Origin: Citrobacter amalonaticus
GTDB lineage: Bacteria; Pseudomonadota; Gammaproteobacteria; Enterobacterales; Enterobacteriaceae
Assembly: GCF_001559075.2 (NCBI RefSeq)
Contig: NZ_CP014015.2
Location: forward strand, 1,550,001 to 1,614,000
DNA length: 64,000 bases
Reading direction: 5' to 3'
The notes beneath the pieces were generated by a model, which saw nothing but the letters and a program-made list of their open reading frames with translations, made no database searches and was not told the DNA's origin. Numbering within the stretch: position 1 is the first letter of the stretch; each line of letters begins with the position of its first letter. This document shows, in pieces, positions 9,372-22,674 of this stretch. Made by a program: the position numbers and the translations under genes.

Positions 9372-9400
9372 ATTCTATGGAGACCTGCGAGCTCATGCAA
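9372..9400 (-). promoter_or_regulatory. thrU-tufB operon promoter
   Basis: The minus strand has -35 TTGCAT (9395-9400), a 17-bp spacer and -10 TAGAAT (9372-9377), followed by a GC-rich discriminator GCGCGC typical of stringently controlled stable-RNA promoters. The upstream DNA (9401-9480) is A/T-rich; Fis sites are known there in E. coli but were not mapped here. Confidence 0.85.
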
Positions 9401-9758
9401 CTAAAAAATTGCATAAAATGTTCTATCGCTCACATTTTGCGCTATACGACCAATAAATGACGTATTTTCAGTCAGCTTAGCATAAAATTTCGACATTATC
9501 TGGCAGTCCATTTCCTCTCATCTGCGTCAGGTAGTGCTTCAACGCGCCAAACCATCGCCTGTACATCTGGAATATCCGTCACATTGCTTTTCAGGGAATG
9601 ATGTCCAGAAGAGATTTTTTCTTATTATTCCCCCCCATCTGGTGTTACCCTCCTGCCCATTGTCCAAATTAACTGAAATGTGACGTGCCATTGCATGCCG
9701 GGGATGACGTGCTTTTTATCACTGCCCTGATGGTGTAATGACAGCCAGAAACATGCTT
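9401..9758. other. intergenic region between the divergent thrU and coaA genes
   Basis: This 358-bp stretch contains no gene that I can support. The left part is the A/T-rich upstream region of the thrU promoter. The right part must hold the coaA promoter, but no -35/-10 pair stands out. Confidence 0.6.
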
Positions 9759-10709
9759 ATGAGTATAAAAGAGCAAACGTTAATGACGCCTTACCTACAG
9801 TTTGACCGCAACCAGTGGGCTGCGCTTCGTGATTCCGTGCCGATGACCCTCACTGAAGAAGAGATCGCGCGGTTAAAAGGGATTAATGAAGATTTATCGC
9901 TGGAAGAAGTTGCAGAGATCTATTTACCCCTGTCGCGTTTGCTTAACTTCTATATCAGCTCGAACCTGCGTCGTCAGGCCGTTCTTGAACAGTTTCTGGG
10001 CACGAACGGCGAGCGTATTCCTTATATCATCAGTATTGCTGGCAGCGTGGCGGTAGGGAAAAGTACCACCGCGCGTGTATTACAGGCGTTACTGAGTCGT
10101 TGGCCAGAACACCGTCGTGTTGAACTGATCACCACTGATGGTTTTCTTCATCCAAACCAGGTATTAAAAGACCGTGGATTAATGAAGAAGAAAGGCTTTC
10201 CGGAATCGTATGACATGCACCGTCTGGTCAAATTTGTTTCCGATCTCAAATCCGGCGTGCCAAACGTAACCGCTCCGGTTTATTCGCATCTGATTTATGA
10301 TGTGATCCCTGATGGGGATAAAACCGTGGCCCAACCCGATATATTAATTCTCGAAGGACTCAATGTTCTGCAGAGCGGGATGGACTATCCACATGACCCT
10401 CATCATGTATTTGTTTCGGACTTCGTCGACTTCTCTATTTATGTTGATGCGCCGGAAGAGTTACTGCAGACATGGTATATCAATCGTTTTCTTAAATTCC
10501 GCGAGGGGGCGTTTACCGACCCTGACTCTTATTTCCATAACTACGCGAAACTGACGAAAGAGGAGGCGATCAACACGGCTACCTCATTATGGAAAGAAAT
10601 TAACTGGTTGAATTTAAAGCAAAATATTCTACCCACGCGTGAGCGTGCGAGTCTGATTATGACCAAAAGCGCGAATCATGCCGTCGAGCAGGTTCGCCTG
10701 CGAAAATAA
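9759..10709 (+). CDS. coaA: pantothenate kinase (type I)
   Basis: CoaA phosphorylates pantothenate, the rate-limiting and CoA-inhibited first step of coenzyme A synthesis. I chose the ATG at 9759 (MSIKEQTLMTPYLQFDRN, 316 residues, the E. coli length); an ATG at 9738 would add seven residues absent from the family. The P-loop GSVAVGKST is near residue 100. It converges on birA, with a shared terminator between them. Confidence 0.96.
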   Translation: MSIKEQTLMTPYLQFDRNQWAALRDSVPMTLTEEEIARLKGINEDLSLEEVAEIYLPLSRLLNFYISSNLRRQAVLEQFLGTNGERIPYIISIAGSVAVGKSTTARVLQALLSRWPEHRRVELITTDGFLHPNQVLKDRGLMKKKGFPESYDMHRLVKFVSDLKSGVPNVTAPVYSHLIYDVIPDGDKTVAQPDILILEGLNVLQSGMDYPHDPHHVFVSDFVDFSIYVDAPEELLQTWYINRFLKFREGAFTDPDSYFHNYAKLTKEEAINTATSLWKEINWLNLKQNILPTRERASLIMTKSANHAVEQVRLRK

Positions 10710-10712
10710 TTA

Positions 10713-10738
10713 AAAAAGGGAGCGAAAGCTCCCTTTTT
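10713..10738. terminator. bidirectional terminator between coaA and birA
   Basis: An 11-bp stem (AAAAAGGGAGC / GCTCCCTTTTT) with a GAAA tetraloop can end transcription from both sides. It lies directly after the coaA stop codon and next to the birA stop codon. Confidence 0.92.
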
Positions 10739-10739
10739 A

Positions 10740-11702
10740 TTATTCTGCGCTTCTCAGGGAGATTTCTCCCCCAACCCACGGTTTTATAATGCCATCCTGT
10801 TCCAGAAGTAATGCGCCCTGCGCATCAATACCTCGTGAAATACCGTATATTTCTTTTTCGCCGATAATCAGTTTGACCTGGCGATTGATAAAGTTATCCA
10901 GTTTTTCCCAACGGGAAAGATAAGGAGCCAGCCCTTCCTGCTCAAATAACTCCAGCGCGGTACGTAATTCACGAATGAGCCTTGCTGCCAGCGTGTTGCG
11001 ATCGAGCGTAATCCCTGCTTCCTGCAACGTAATCCATCCCTGATTCACCACGCCTTCTTCCACGCGGCGCATCGCCATGTTAATGCCGGCACCAATGACA
11101 ATCTGCGCAGCATCGCCCGTCTTACCCGTTAACTCGACCAGGATCCCCGCCAGTTTGCGATCCAACAGGTAGAGATCGTTAGGCCACTTCACCCGTACCT
11201 TATCCGCCCCCAGCTCGCGCAGCACCTCAGCCATCACGATACCGATCACCAGGCTTAAGCCGATCGCGGCGGCCGGCCCCTGCTCCAGACGCCAGAACAT
11301 CGAAAGATAAAGGTTTGCGCCAAAGGGGGAAAACCACTTACGTCCACGACGTCCACGGCCTGCCTGTTGATATTCCGCCACACAGGCATCGCCAGACTGC
11401 AATAGATCGATGCGGTCCAGCAGGTACTGATTGGTAGAATCGATAACCGGAAGCACAGCCACCGTACCGCGATCCAACTGGCTGTAGATACGGTCGGAAT
11501 CCAGCAACTGAATCGGCTCCGGTAAACTGTATCCTTTGCCTGGCACGGTAAAAACATCGACTCCCCAGTCACGTAGGGTCTGGATATGTTTATTGATGGC
11601 CGCCCGACTCATCCCCAACTTCTCACCTAGCTGCTCACCGGAATGAAACTCGCCATCGGCCAGTAAGGAGATAAGCGTCAGAGGAACGGTATTATCCTTC
11701 AT
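10740..11702 (-). CDS. birA: biotin-protein ligase / biotin operon repressor
   Basis: BirA activates biotin to biotinyl-AMP, transfers it to AccB, and represses the bio operon as a dimer. The protein has 320 residues. The N-terminal winged helix (about 1-60, including GMSRAAINKHIQTLRDWG) binds DNA; the catalytic domain holds the GRGRRGRKW ligand loop near residue 115; a C-terminal SH3-like domain follows. Its ATG overlaps the murB stop codon (ATGA), so the two are coupled. Confidence 0.97.
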   Translation of the reverse strand: MKDNTVPLTLISLLADGEFHSGEQLGEKLGMSRAAINKHIQTLRDWGVDVFTVPGKGYSLPEPIQLLDSDRIYSQLDRGTVAVLPVIDSTNQYLLDRIDLLQSGDACVAEYQQAGRGRRGRKWFSPFGANLYLSMFWRLEQGPAAAIGLSLVIGIVMAEVLRELGADKVRVKWPNDLYLLDRKLAGILVELTGKTGDAAQIVIGAGINMAMRRVEEGVVNQGWITLQEAGITLDRNTLAARLIRELRTALELFEQEGLAPYLSRWEKLDNFINRQVKLIIGEKEIYGISRGIDAQGALLLEQDGIIKPWVGGEISLRSAE

Positions 11703-12727
11703 GCAATGATCTCCACAGCATTGACTTCGCCAGTCTGCCCGATAAAGCGTACTTCAGGCTCCAGCCAGACGTTAAATTTTTCACCCACTTTCATACGAAC
11801 AAGGTGTGCAAGCTGGACCACATCGTCGCTTGTCGCATTATCCGCATTGATCAGCACCAGGGCCTGTTGACGATGCACTGCAGCCCCACCGATCCCGATG
11901 CCTTTTAGCTGACACTGGTCAATGAGCCAACCTGCCGCCAGCTTTACTGAACCGTCAAGTTGAGGATAATGGGGCGCATTCGGGAATTGGGACAGTAATG
12001 TTTGTGCCACATCGGCCGCCACCACGGGGTTCTTAAAAAAGCTGCCCGCATTGCCGTTCACTTTTGGATCGGGTAGTTTCGTCATGCGCATATGGCAAAC
12101 CGAATCAAACACCTGCTGTGGCGTTACCGTGGCCGGATCCAGGCGAGTCAGGTCGCCATAGGTCAACACTGGCTGCCATTGCTTAGTCAGACGTAACCCC
12201 ACCGCAACAATCGCGAAGCGATCCTGGTATTCATGTTTGAAGATACTGTCACGATAGCCAAAGCGACATTCAGCCGCACTCACGCGCCGCGATTGTCCTG
12301 TCGCCAGCTCAACACAGTCAACATAATCACAAACTCGCTGGAGCTCCACGCCGTAAGCACCAATATTCTGGATCGGTGAAGACCCAACGCAGCCGGGGAT
12401 CAGCGCCAGGTTTTCCAGACCCGGCATGCCAAGCTGTAGCGTATGCTGAACCAGATGATGCCAGTTTTCACCCGCACCGACATGCAGCAGCCATGCATCT
12501 GGTTGCTCTGTCACGTCAATGCCTTTGATACGATTGACGATCACCGTCCCGCGGAAGGCGTCAAGAAACAGGACGTTACTCCCTTCACCCAGTATCAGTA
12601 CCGGCTGATGCAACGCATTGGCAGATTGCCAGGCGCTAAGTAGTTGTTGTTCATTTTCGGCGCAAACAATCTCATTGGCATTTTGATCGATGCCAAAGGT
12701 ATTCCAGGATTTAAGGGAGTGATTCAT
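11699..12727 (-). CDS. murB: UDP-N-acetylenolpyruvoylglucosamine reductase
   Basis: MurB is a FAD enzyme that reduces UDP-GlcNAc-enolpyruvate to UDP-MurNAc in peptidoglycan synthesis. The protein has 342 residues. The FAD-binding segment LGEGSNVLF is near residue 50, GCVGSSPIQNIGAYG is central, and GNAGSFFKNP carries the catalytic Ser. It lies between the rRNA operon and birA, as in E. coli, and overlaps birA by 4 nt. Confidence 0.97.
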   Translation of the reverse strand: MNHSLKSWNTFGIDQNANEIVCAENEQQLLSAWQSANALHQPVLILGEGSNVLFLDAFRGTVIVNRIKGIDVTEQPDAWLLHVGAGENWHHLVQHTLQLGMPGLENLALIPGCVGSSPIQNIGAYGVELQRVCDYVDCVELATGQSRRVSAAECRFGYRDSIFKHEYQDRFAIVAVGLRLTKQWQPVLTYGDLTRLDPATVTPQQVFDSVCHMRMTKLPDPKVNGNAGSFFKNPVVAADVAQTLLSQFPNAPHYPQLDGSVKLAAGWLIDQCQLKGIGIGGAAVHRQQALVLINADNATSDDVVQLAHLVRMKVGEKFNVWLEPEVRFIGQTGEVNAVEIIA

Positions 12728-12840
12728 AGACGCTTTCCTGATGCAAAATCGCGGTTAGTTTACCGCATATGCCGCAGTATGGCTTGTATTATGGCGGGAT
12801 GGCGTTATTCGATAAAATGATCCAGCAAATGACGGACGCA

Positions 12841-12867
12841 AAAAAGCCCATCCGACAGGATGGGCTT
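12841..12867 (-). terminator. rRNA operon terminator
   Basis: On the minus strand the stem AAGCCCATCC / GGATGGGCTT (10 bp, loop TGTC) is followed by TTTTTT, 14 nt after the 5S gene. The sequence resembles T2 of E. coli rrnB; I see no separate T1-like hairpin before it. Confidence 0.88.
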
Positions 12868-12880
12868 CTTCACTTATTTG

Positions 12881-13000
12881 ATGCCTGGCAGTTCCCTACT
12901 CTCGCATGGGGAGACCCCACACTACCATCGGCGCTACGGCGTTTCACTTCTGAGTTCGGCATGGGGTCAGGTGGGACCACCGCGCTACAGCCGCCAGGCA
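12881..13000 (-). rRNA. rrf: 5S ribosomal RNA
   Basis: This is a full 120-nt gene with TGCCTGGCGG at the 5' end pairing with CTGCCAGGCA near the 3' end. It is the last gene of the rRNA operon. No distal tRNA follows. Confidence 0.96.
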
Positions 13001-13129
13001 AATTCTTTTGTGCTCAAAACGAATATTTTACTCTGATGCTGCCTTGCCTCAGCGCAAAATCTTTCGTTTTCGCAAATCTGTTATCAGGCTGAAATTCTCT
13101 CTATTCCGCCAAAACATCTTCGGCGTTGT

Positions 13130-16035
<2,906 letters not shown>

Positions 16036-16133
16036 TCACAACCCGAAGATGTTTCACTTCTGATTGCGAAAATTTGAGAGACTCGAACACACCATTAACG
16101 GTGTGTCGTTTCAATTTTCAGCTTGATCCAGAT

Positions 16134-16145
16134 TTTTAAAGAGCA
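16134..16145 (-). promoter_or_regulatory. spacer boxA antitermination element
   Basis: TGCTCTTTAAAA in the spacer just upstream of 23S matches the rrn boxA consensus, where the NusB-NusE complex loads to keep polymerase Rho-resistant. Confidence 0.75.
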
Positions 16146-16206
16146 AAACTTCGCAGTGCACCTTTTCAGGTTCACTCTGAAGTTTTCTTGATAACGTTCT
16201 ACAGTA

Positions 16207-16282
16207 TGGTGGAGCTATGCGGGATCGAACCGCAGACCTCCTGCGTGCAAAGCAGGCGCTCTCCCAGCTGAGCTATAGCCCC
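16207..16282 (-). tRNA. alaT: tRNA-Ala (TGC) in the 16S-23S spacer
   Basis: This is a 76-nt cloverleaf with CCA. The anticodon TGC sits in CTTTGCACG. It is the second tRNA of the spacer, next to 23S. The gene symbol family is alaT/U/V; the copy letter cannot be known from one window. Confidence 0.95.
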
Positions 16283-16308
16283 ATACAGTGTAGTTAAACC
16301 TCATCCCC

Positions 16309-16390
16309 AATTCGTTGCCGGGCGCGGCGTGGTGAAGCGAAGCATACTGAAGTATGCGAGCTTTGCCACAACAAAGCACGGGAGCGAATT
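16309..16390 (-). repeat. hairpin insert between spacer tRNA-Ile and tRNA-Ala
   Basis: The gap between the two spacer tRNAs is 108 nt, against about 42 nt in E. coli Ile/Ala operons. It contains an 82-nt foldback. The outer arms AATTCG / CGAATT, a 10-bp stem (GTGGTGAAGC with GCTTTGCCAC, allowing G-U) and an inner 7-bp stem (GCATACT / AGTATGC) nest around one loop. It resembles the ribosomal spacer loop inserts described in E. coli strains, as far as I recall. Confidence 0.7.
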
Positions 16391-16467
<77 letters not shown>

Positions 16468-16536
16468 GTAGAGGTTTTACTGCTCGTTTTTCATCAGACA
16501 ATCTGTGTGGGCACTACAAAGGCAGGTTCTTTAAGG

Positions 16537-18078
<1,542 letters not shown>

Positions 18079-18211
18079 AAGTTTGATGCTCTTAGAATTA
18101 AATGTCGTAATGAATTACGTGTTCACTCTTTGAGACTTGGTATTCATTTTTCGTCCGAGGACGTTAAGAATCCATATCACTCTGAGTGCCCACACAGATT
18201 GTCTGATAAAT

Positions 18212-18223
18212 TGTTAAAGAGCA
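18212..18223 (-). promoter_or_regulatory. leader boxA antitermination element
   Basis: TGCTCTTTAACA in the 16S leader, downstream of P2 and after a GC-rich boxB-like hairpin, is the canonical rrn boxA. Confidence 0.85.
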
Positions 18224-18261
18224 GTTGCGACGCGCTTTAGCGCTCTGTCGCGAGGTCCCGT

Positions 18262-18289
18262 ATATTACGTTTTCCTCATTCAGAGTCAA
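18262..18289 (-). promoter_or_regulatory. rRNA promoter P2
   Basis: The minus strand has -35 TTGACT (18284-18289), a 16-bp spacer and -10 TAATAT (18262-18267). It lies about 130 nt downstream of P1, as in other rrn operons. Confidence 0.85.
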
Positions 18290-18394
18290 GCATTTATTTT
18301 TGCTTTTCTCTGTCGGTGTTCATCACTGGTTTTCACCGGAGAACCCCGCTGACCCGGCGGCTTGCGTGCCGTTGTTCCGTGTCAGTGGAGGCGC

Positions 18395-18444
18395 ATTATA
18401 GGGAGTTATTTCGGGCTGACAAGGGGAAATTTAAAATAATTTTC
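18395..18444 (-). promoter_or_regulatory. rRNA promoter P1 with UP element
   Basis: The minus strand has -35 TTGTCA (18417-18422), a 16-bp spacer and a perfect -10 TATAAT (18395-18400) followed by a GC-rich discriminator. Immediately upstream, 18423-18444 is the A/T-rich UP element (GAAAATTATTTTAAATTTCC), nearly identical to that of E. coli rrnB P1. Fis sites would fall in the 3' end of murI. The remaining leader 18079-18261 holds no gene. Confidence 0.92.
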
Positions 18445-18473
18445 CGAGTGCGTAATATTTGCCCAAAACAGCG

Positions 18474-19325
18474 TTAAACCGCCAGTTTTTCGAGCGATTC
18501 AAAGCCATAGCGCTGCAAAACGGGCAACAATTGCTCAGTTTCTGGCGTCATCGCCATGCAATAGGCAATGTTGGCATCTGCTGATTTCGCATCCGGCGCT
18601 TCATGTTCTAATAGCCAGGCGGTACGTCGCGCAATGGCCGCCCCGGAATCGACCAGTCGCGTTCCTTCAGGCAGAACCTGTAAGAGTTCTTCCTGCAACA
18701 GGGGAAAGTGGGTACAGCCAAGCACCACGGTATCAGGCGGTTCCGGCATCCGCAGCCACGGGCGCAGGATCCGTTGCAGCTCTTCCAGCGGCACGGGCTC
18801 GCCGTGCAACTTCGCTTCCGCCAGTTCCACCAGCTCTGCAGACCCCAGCATGGCTATCTGGCACTCATTCGCAAAGCGCGCAATTAGCTCATGCGTATAA
18901 GGACGTTTCACCGTCCCGCGCGTTGCCAGTAACCCGACAATGCCATTCGCCGTCAGACGCGCCGCCGGTTTTATCGCTGGCACCACGCCCACGACCGGGA
19001 AAGCAAACTTCTCACGCAAGGCAGGAAGAGAGACCGTACTGGCCGTGTTACAGGCGATAACCGCCAGGGAGAGAGGATAATGCTGTTGTACCGCCGTCAC
19101 GATCTCAACAACGCGCTCAACGATAAACGCCTCACTCTTCTCCCCGTAAGGAAAAGCCACGTTATCGAAAGCGTAGATATAGTGGAGATCCGGCAGGAGG
19201 TGCCGAATCTCATCATAGACCGACAACCCACCGACGCCGGAATCAAATACCAGCACGGTGGGACGTGGATCAGAAGGTGTAGCTGCCAGACAAGGTGTAT
19301 TCCCGTCCTGCAGTTTGGTAGCCAT
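18474..19325 (-). CDS. murI: glutamate racemase
   Basis: MurI converts L-glutamate to D-glutamate for peptidoglycan. The protein has 283 residues, two shorter at the C-terminus than E. coli. The two catalytic cysteines lie in ACNTAS (about 92) and LGCTHFP (about 204). The start MATKLQDGNTPCLAATPS lies inside the 3' end of btuB, so the genes overlap by 56 nt in different frames, as in E. coli. Confidence 0.97.
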   Translation of the reverse strand: MATKLQDGNTPCLAATPSDPRPTVLVFDSGVGGLSVYDEIRHLLPDLHYIYAFDNVAFPYGEKSEAFIVERVVEIVTAVQQHYPLSLAVIACNTASTVSLPALREKFAFPVVGVVPAIKPAARLTANGIVGLLATRGTVKRPYTHELIARFANECQIAMLGSAELVELAEAKLHGEPVPLEELQRILRPWLRMPEPPDTVVLGCTHFPLLQEELLQVLPEGTRLVDSGAAIARRTAWLLEHEAPDAKSADANIAYCMAMTPETEQLLPVLQRYGFESLEKLAV

Positions 19326-21108
19326 AAACTGTCTCGTAATCTTTATCGAACAGGTTGGCTATTTTACCACGAACTGTGAGATGTGAGGTGACTGGATATG
19401 AAAGTCCGATGTCCCACACGCTCAGCCCGCCCATTTTCACCTTACGGGAATTGTCGTAGTCGTAATCGTAACGCTCGCCAATATACTGATAGGTCACATC
19501 CCAGCCCAGATCGTAAACCTGTCCGCTCAGCTCGTACTTCACCTGCTGTTTCGCACGACGATAAAGCTGCTGATCGGTTTCATCATCACGCGGATCAACA
19601 TACTGCAACGTTAAGCGATGATCGACCGGCCCGGTCGTCAGGTTCCCCGTCCATTCCAGACCTTTGATGGTCGCGGATTTAACGTTGAAGTAGGTATTGT
19701 TGTTGTAGTCGATCAGGTTCTGAATTTTGTAGCGATAGGTCGACAGACGCCAGTCAAGCGGACCGGTCAGCCCTTCTAACCCGGCTTCCCACTGCTTCGA
19801 CTCTTCCGGCTTCAGGTTTGGGTTAGAGGCGATACCAAAACGCTCCGCACCAAACTGTTGCCCCAGTGAAGGCGCAAGGAAGCCCGTACCATAGGAAAGC
19901 GTCACCTTATAGTCATCAACAAACTGCCATCCCGCCGCCGTTTGCCAGGTACCGTGCCAGCCGAACTGGTCGTCATGGTCTTCACGGCCCGACGCTTCCA
20001 GCGTCACGCTATCAATCTGCTGTTGCCCGGTCAGATAGAGGCCCGTGTTATCACGCTTATAGTTGTCTGTCCCATACTCGCCAAAGGACATCAGCTTTTC
20101 TTGTTTCCAGTCGACGCCAGCACTGACAGCGCCGTGTCCGACAATAACGTTGTTGCCCCACTGGACGTAGCGCTGTTCCATATCATCAAGGCTATAACCT
20201 GTCGCATAGCGCCCGTTCAGGCTGCTGTAGTTATAGTCCTTTATACGCTGGTAATTGGCGACCAGCTGCGACGAGTAGATACCAGAATTGAAGCGCAACC
20301 CCGTATCCCACGACTGGGTGTAATTCTGGTGCTCGTCGTTTCCGCCGTCATAACCCCAGCTTCCCTGATCATAATCAGCATTACTGGCATAGCCGTAGCC
20401 ACGGAAGTAACCATCGAATTGGTCGTTAAATTTGTGCTCAACGCCTCCCCAGAACAGTTTATTGCGATAGCCATCGCGATCGCCATCGCCGCTGTAGCTG
20501 GAACGCGGCTGAACATCGAAACCTTTGGTGGTCTGATAAGCCCCGGCCGCGGTTACCACGGTATCGCCAAAACGCTGGCGGTACGTACCGTCATATTGCT
20601 GATAACCTTTTGACCCCACGCCAGCATTAATCTGCGAACGCTCCTCACCCGTCATGGTGATGATGTTCACCACGCCGCCAATCGCGCCAGAGCCATAAAT
20701 CGCTGAACGCGGACCGCGGATATACTCGATGCGCTGTACCAGCGAAACCGGAATCTGGTCAATATCGGAGTTATTCGAAATGCCCGGACGGGCGACCGGA
20801 ATACCGTCGACTAACACCAGAACGTGTTTCGCTTCGGTACCCCGCACAAACAGAGAAGAGCTTTGCCCCATGCCGCCATTCTGAGCGACATCCACGCCTG
20901 GCAGGCGGCGCATGACATCCAGAACGGTTCGGGACTGCCAGCGTTCGATATCCTCGCGGGTGACGATATCAGTAGGGGCCAGAACGGTATTAACAGGTTG
21001 TTGAAAACGATTTGCCGTCACGACAAGCGTGTCAGGGGTGGCATCCTGTGCCCAACCCGAAAAAGCCGTGACGGAGAGCGCCGTCAGCAGCGATGTTTTT
21101 TTAATCAT
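19270..21108 (-). CDS. btuB: TonB-dependent vitamin B12 outer-membrane receptor
   Basis: BtuB imports cobalamins across the outer membrane using TonB energy; it is also the receptor for E colicins and BF23. The start at 21108 gives MIKKTSLLTALSVTAFSGWA as signal peptide and a 612-residue precursor (E. coli 614). The TonB box DTLVVTANR lies at the mature N-terminus, the plug domain follows, then a 22-stranded barrel ending GSYTF with a terminal aromatic residue. A cobalamin riboswitch precedes it. Confidence 0.97.
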   Translation of the reverse strand: MIKKTSLLTALSVTAFSGWAQDATPDTLVVTANRFQQPVNTVLAPTDIVTREDIERWQSRTVLDVMRRLPGVDVAQNGGMGQSSSLFVRGTEAKHVLVLVDGIPVARPGISNNSDIDQIPVSLVQRIEYIRGPRSAIYGSGAIGGVVNIITMTGEERSQINAGVGSKGYQQYDGTYRQRFGDTVVTAAGAYQTTKGFDVQPRSSYSGDGDRDGYRNKLFWGGVEHKFNDQFDGYFRGYGYASNADYDQGSWGYDGGNDEHQNYTQSWDTGLRFNSGIYSSQLVANYQRIKDYNYSSLNGRYATGYSLDDMEQRYVQWGNNVIVGHGAVSAGVDWKQEKLMSFGEYGTDNYKRDNTGLYLTGQQQIDSVTLEASGREDHDDQFGWHGTWQTAAGWQFVDDYKVTLSYGTGFLAPSLGQQFGAERFGIASNPNLKPEESKQWEAGLEGLTGPLDWRLSTYRYKIQNLIDYNNNTYFNVKSATIKGLEWTGNLTTGPVDHRLTLQYVDPRDDETDQQLYRRAKQQVKYELSGQVYDLGWDVTYQYIGERYDYDYDNSRKVKMGGLSVWDIGLSYPVTSHLTVRGKIANLFDKDYETVYGYQTAGREYTLSGSYTF

Positions 21109-21184
21109 TGTAAAGCATCCACAATATAAGAAGGATGCCGCAGGTCCCACCGATAGTACGCGATGATGAAAACCAGTTGCGACG

Positions 21185-21356
21185 TAAGCCGGCAGGTCTT
21201 CGGGCTTGGAGGGTTATCCCCGTCAGGGATAATAGAAATGAAGACTTCCCACCCGAAGGCAGTGTCTGCTTACGCTCTCATTTCACCTTTCCTTACCGCT
21301 GCGCGTCAGCTCCAGATTTACACTGGATTCCCTATTAACTCACAGGACCGGCACAC
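21185..21356 (-). promoter_or_regulatory. cobalamin riboswitch of btuB
   Basis: The btuB leader contains the conserved core in order: GCCGGTCC opening stem, GAATCCAGTG...CTGGAGCTGACGCG, GGTAAGGAAAGGTG, GCACTGCC-like P5-P6 segment with GGTGGGAAG, then CCAAGCCCGAAGACCTGCCGG, the B12 box and closing stem. It is the class I adenosylcobalamin riboswitch that represses btuB translation when B12 is ample. Confidence 0.93.
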
Positions 21357-21422
21357 GGATGCTACAGTTTGTAACATCTTACTGTCCAGCGCGTTTGTTA
21401 AAAATTGGAAGTCATCAATGTC

Positions 21423-21450
21423 TGGACATCTGTTGAGCAATCCCTACAAT
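21423..21450 (+). promoter_or_regulatory. probable trmA promoter
   Basis: TGGACA (21423-21428), a 16-bp spacer and TACAAT (21445-21450) are followed by a GC-rich stretch 30 nt before the trmA ATG. It is divergent from the btuB leader. Confidence 0.6.
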
Positions 21451-21481
21451 CCCAGCGTACTTATATTTTTCAGGATACATC

Positions 21482-22582
21482 ATGACCCCCGAACACCTTC
21501 CGACAGAACAGTATGATGCGCAGCTCGCCGAGAAAGTGGTGCGCTTGCAGAGTATGATGGCTCCCTTTTCTGACCTGGTTCCGGAAGTGTTTCGCTCACC
21601 GGTCAGTCACTACCGTATGCGTGCGGAGTTCCGCATCTGGCACGATGGTGACGACCTGTATCACATCATTTTTGATCAGCAGAGCAAAAGCCGAATCCGC
21701 GTCGACAGCTTCCCGGCGGCGAGTGAACTGATCAACCAGTTGATGACCGCGATGATCGCAGGCGTGCGCGACAACCGCGTGCTGCGCCATAAGCTGTTCC
21801 AGATTGATTACCTCACCACCATGAGCAATCAGGCGGTGGTTTCGCTGCTGTATCATAAAAAACTGGACGACGAGTGGCGTGAAGCCGCCGAAGCGTTGCG
21901 CGATGCTCTGCGTGCGCAAAACCTGAACGTACATCTGATTGGCCGCGCAACGAAAACCAAAATCGCGCTGGACCAGGATTACATCGATGAACGCTTGCCG
22001 GTCGCGGGCAAAGAGATGATCTATCGCCAGGTAGAGAACAGCTTTACACAGCCGAATGCGGCAATGAACATTCAGATGCTGGAGTGGGCGCTGGATGCCA
22101 CCCGCGCATCGAAAGGCGATCTGCTCGAACTGTACTGCGGGAATGGCAACTTTTCGCTCGCGCTGGCGCGCAACTTTGATCGCGTACTGGCGACCGAAAT
22201 CGCCAAGCCGTCCGTTGCCGCCGCGCAATACAACATTGCGGCGAATCAGATTGATAACGTGCAGATTATCCGCATGGCGGCGGAAGAGTTTACTCAGGCA
22301 ATGAACGGCGTGCGCGAGTTTAACCGCTTGCAGGGTATCGATCTGAAAAGCTATCAGTGCGAAACGATTTTTGTCGATCCGCCCCGCAGCGGTCTGGACA
22401 GCGAGACGGAGAAAATGGTGCAGGCGTATCCGCGCATTCTGTATATCTCCTGTAATCCGGAGACGCTGTGCAAGAACCTGGAAACATTAAGCCAGACGCA
22501 TAACGTGTCACGTCTGGCGCTGTTTGATCAGTTCCCGTATACGCACCACATGGAGTGCGGGGTGTTGTTGACGGCGAAGTGA
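21482..22582 (+). CDS. trmA: tRNA (uracil-5-)-methyltransferase
   Basis: TrmA makes m5U54 (ribothymidine) in the T-loop of tRNA using SAM. The protein has 366 residues. The SAM-binding segment LELYCGNGNFSLALAR is near 215-230, DPPRSGLD is near 300, and the catalytic Cys lies in YISCNPETLCKN near 324. It is transcribed alone and followed by a REP pair. Confidence 0.97.
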   Translation: MTPEHLPTEQYDAQLAEKVVRLQSMMAPFSDLVPEVFRSPVSHYRMRAEFRIWHDGDDLYHIIFDQQSKSRIRVDSFPAASELINQLMTAMIAGVRDNRVLRHKLFQIDYLTTMSNQAVVSLLYHKKLDDEWREAAEALRDALRAQNLNVHLIGRATKTKIALDQDYIDERLPVAGKEMIYRQVENSFTQPNAAMNIQMLEWALDATRASKGDLLELYCGNGNFSLALARNFDRVLATEIAKPSVAAAQYNIAANQIDNVQIIRMAAEEFTQAMNGVREFNRLQGIDLKSYQCETIFVDPPRSGLDSETEKMVQAYPRILYISCNPETLCKNLETLSQTHNVSRLALFDQFPYTHHMECGVLLTAK

Positions 22583-22592
22583 TACGTTGCAG

Positions 22593-22660
22593 GCCTGATA
22601 AGCGCAGCGCCATCAGGCAAAGCAGCGCCGGATAGCGGCATAAATGCCTTATCCGGCCTG
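22593..22660. repeat. REP pair (BIME) between trmA and yijD
   Basis: Two REP-like foldbacks lie head to tail: GCCTGATAAGCG...CATCAGGC (22593-22618) and GCCGGATAGCGG...TTATCCGGC (22627-22657). They sit between the ends of convergent genes. Confidence 0.85.
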
Positions 22661-22674
22661 GACATCGACCGTTT

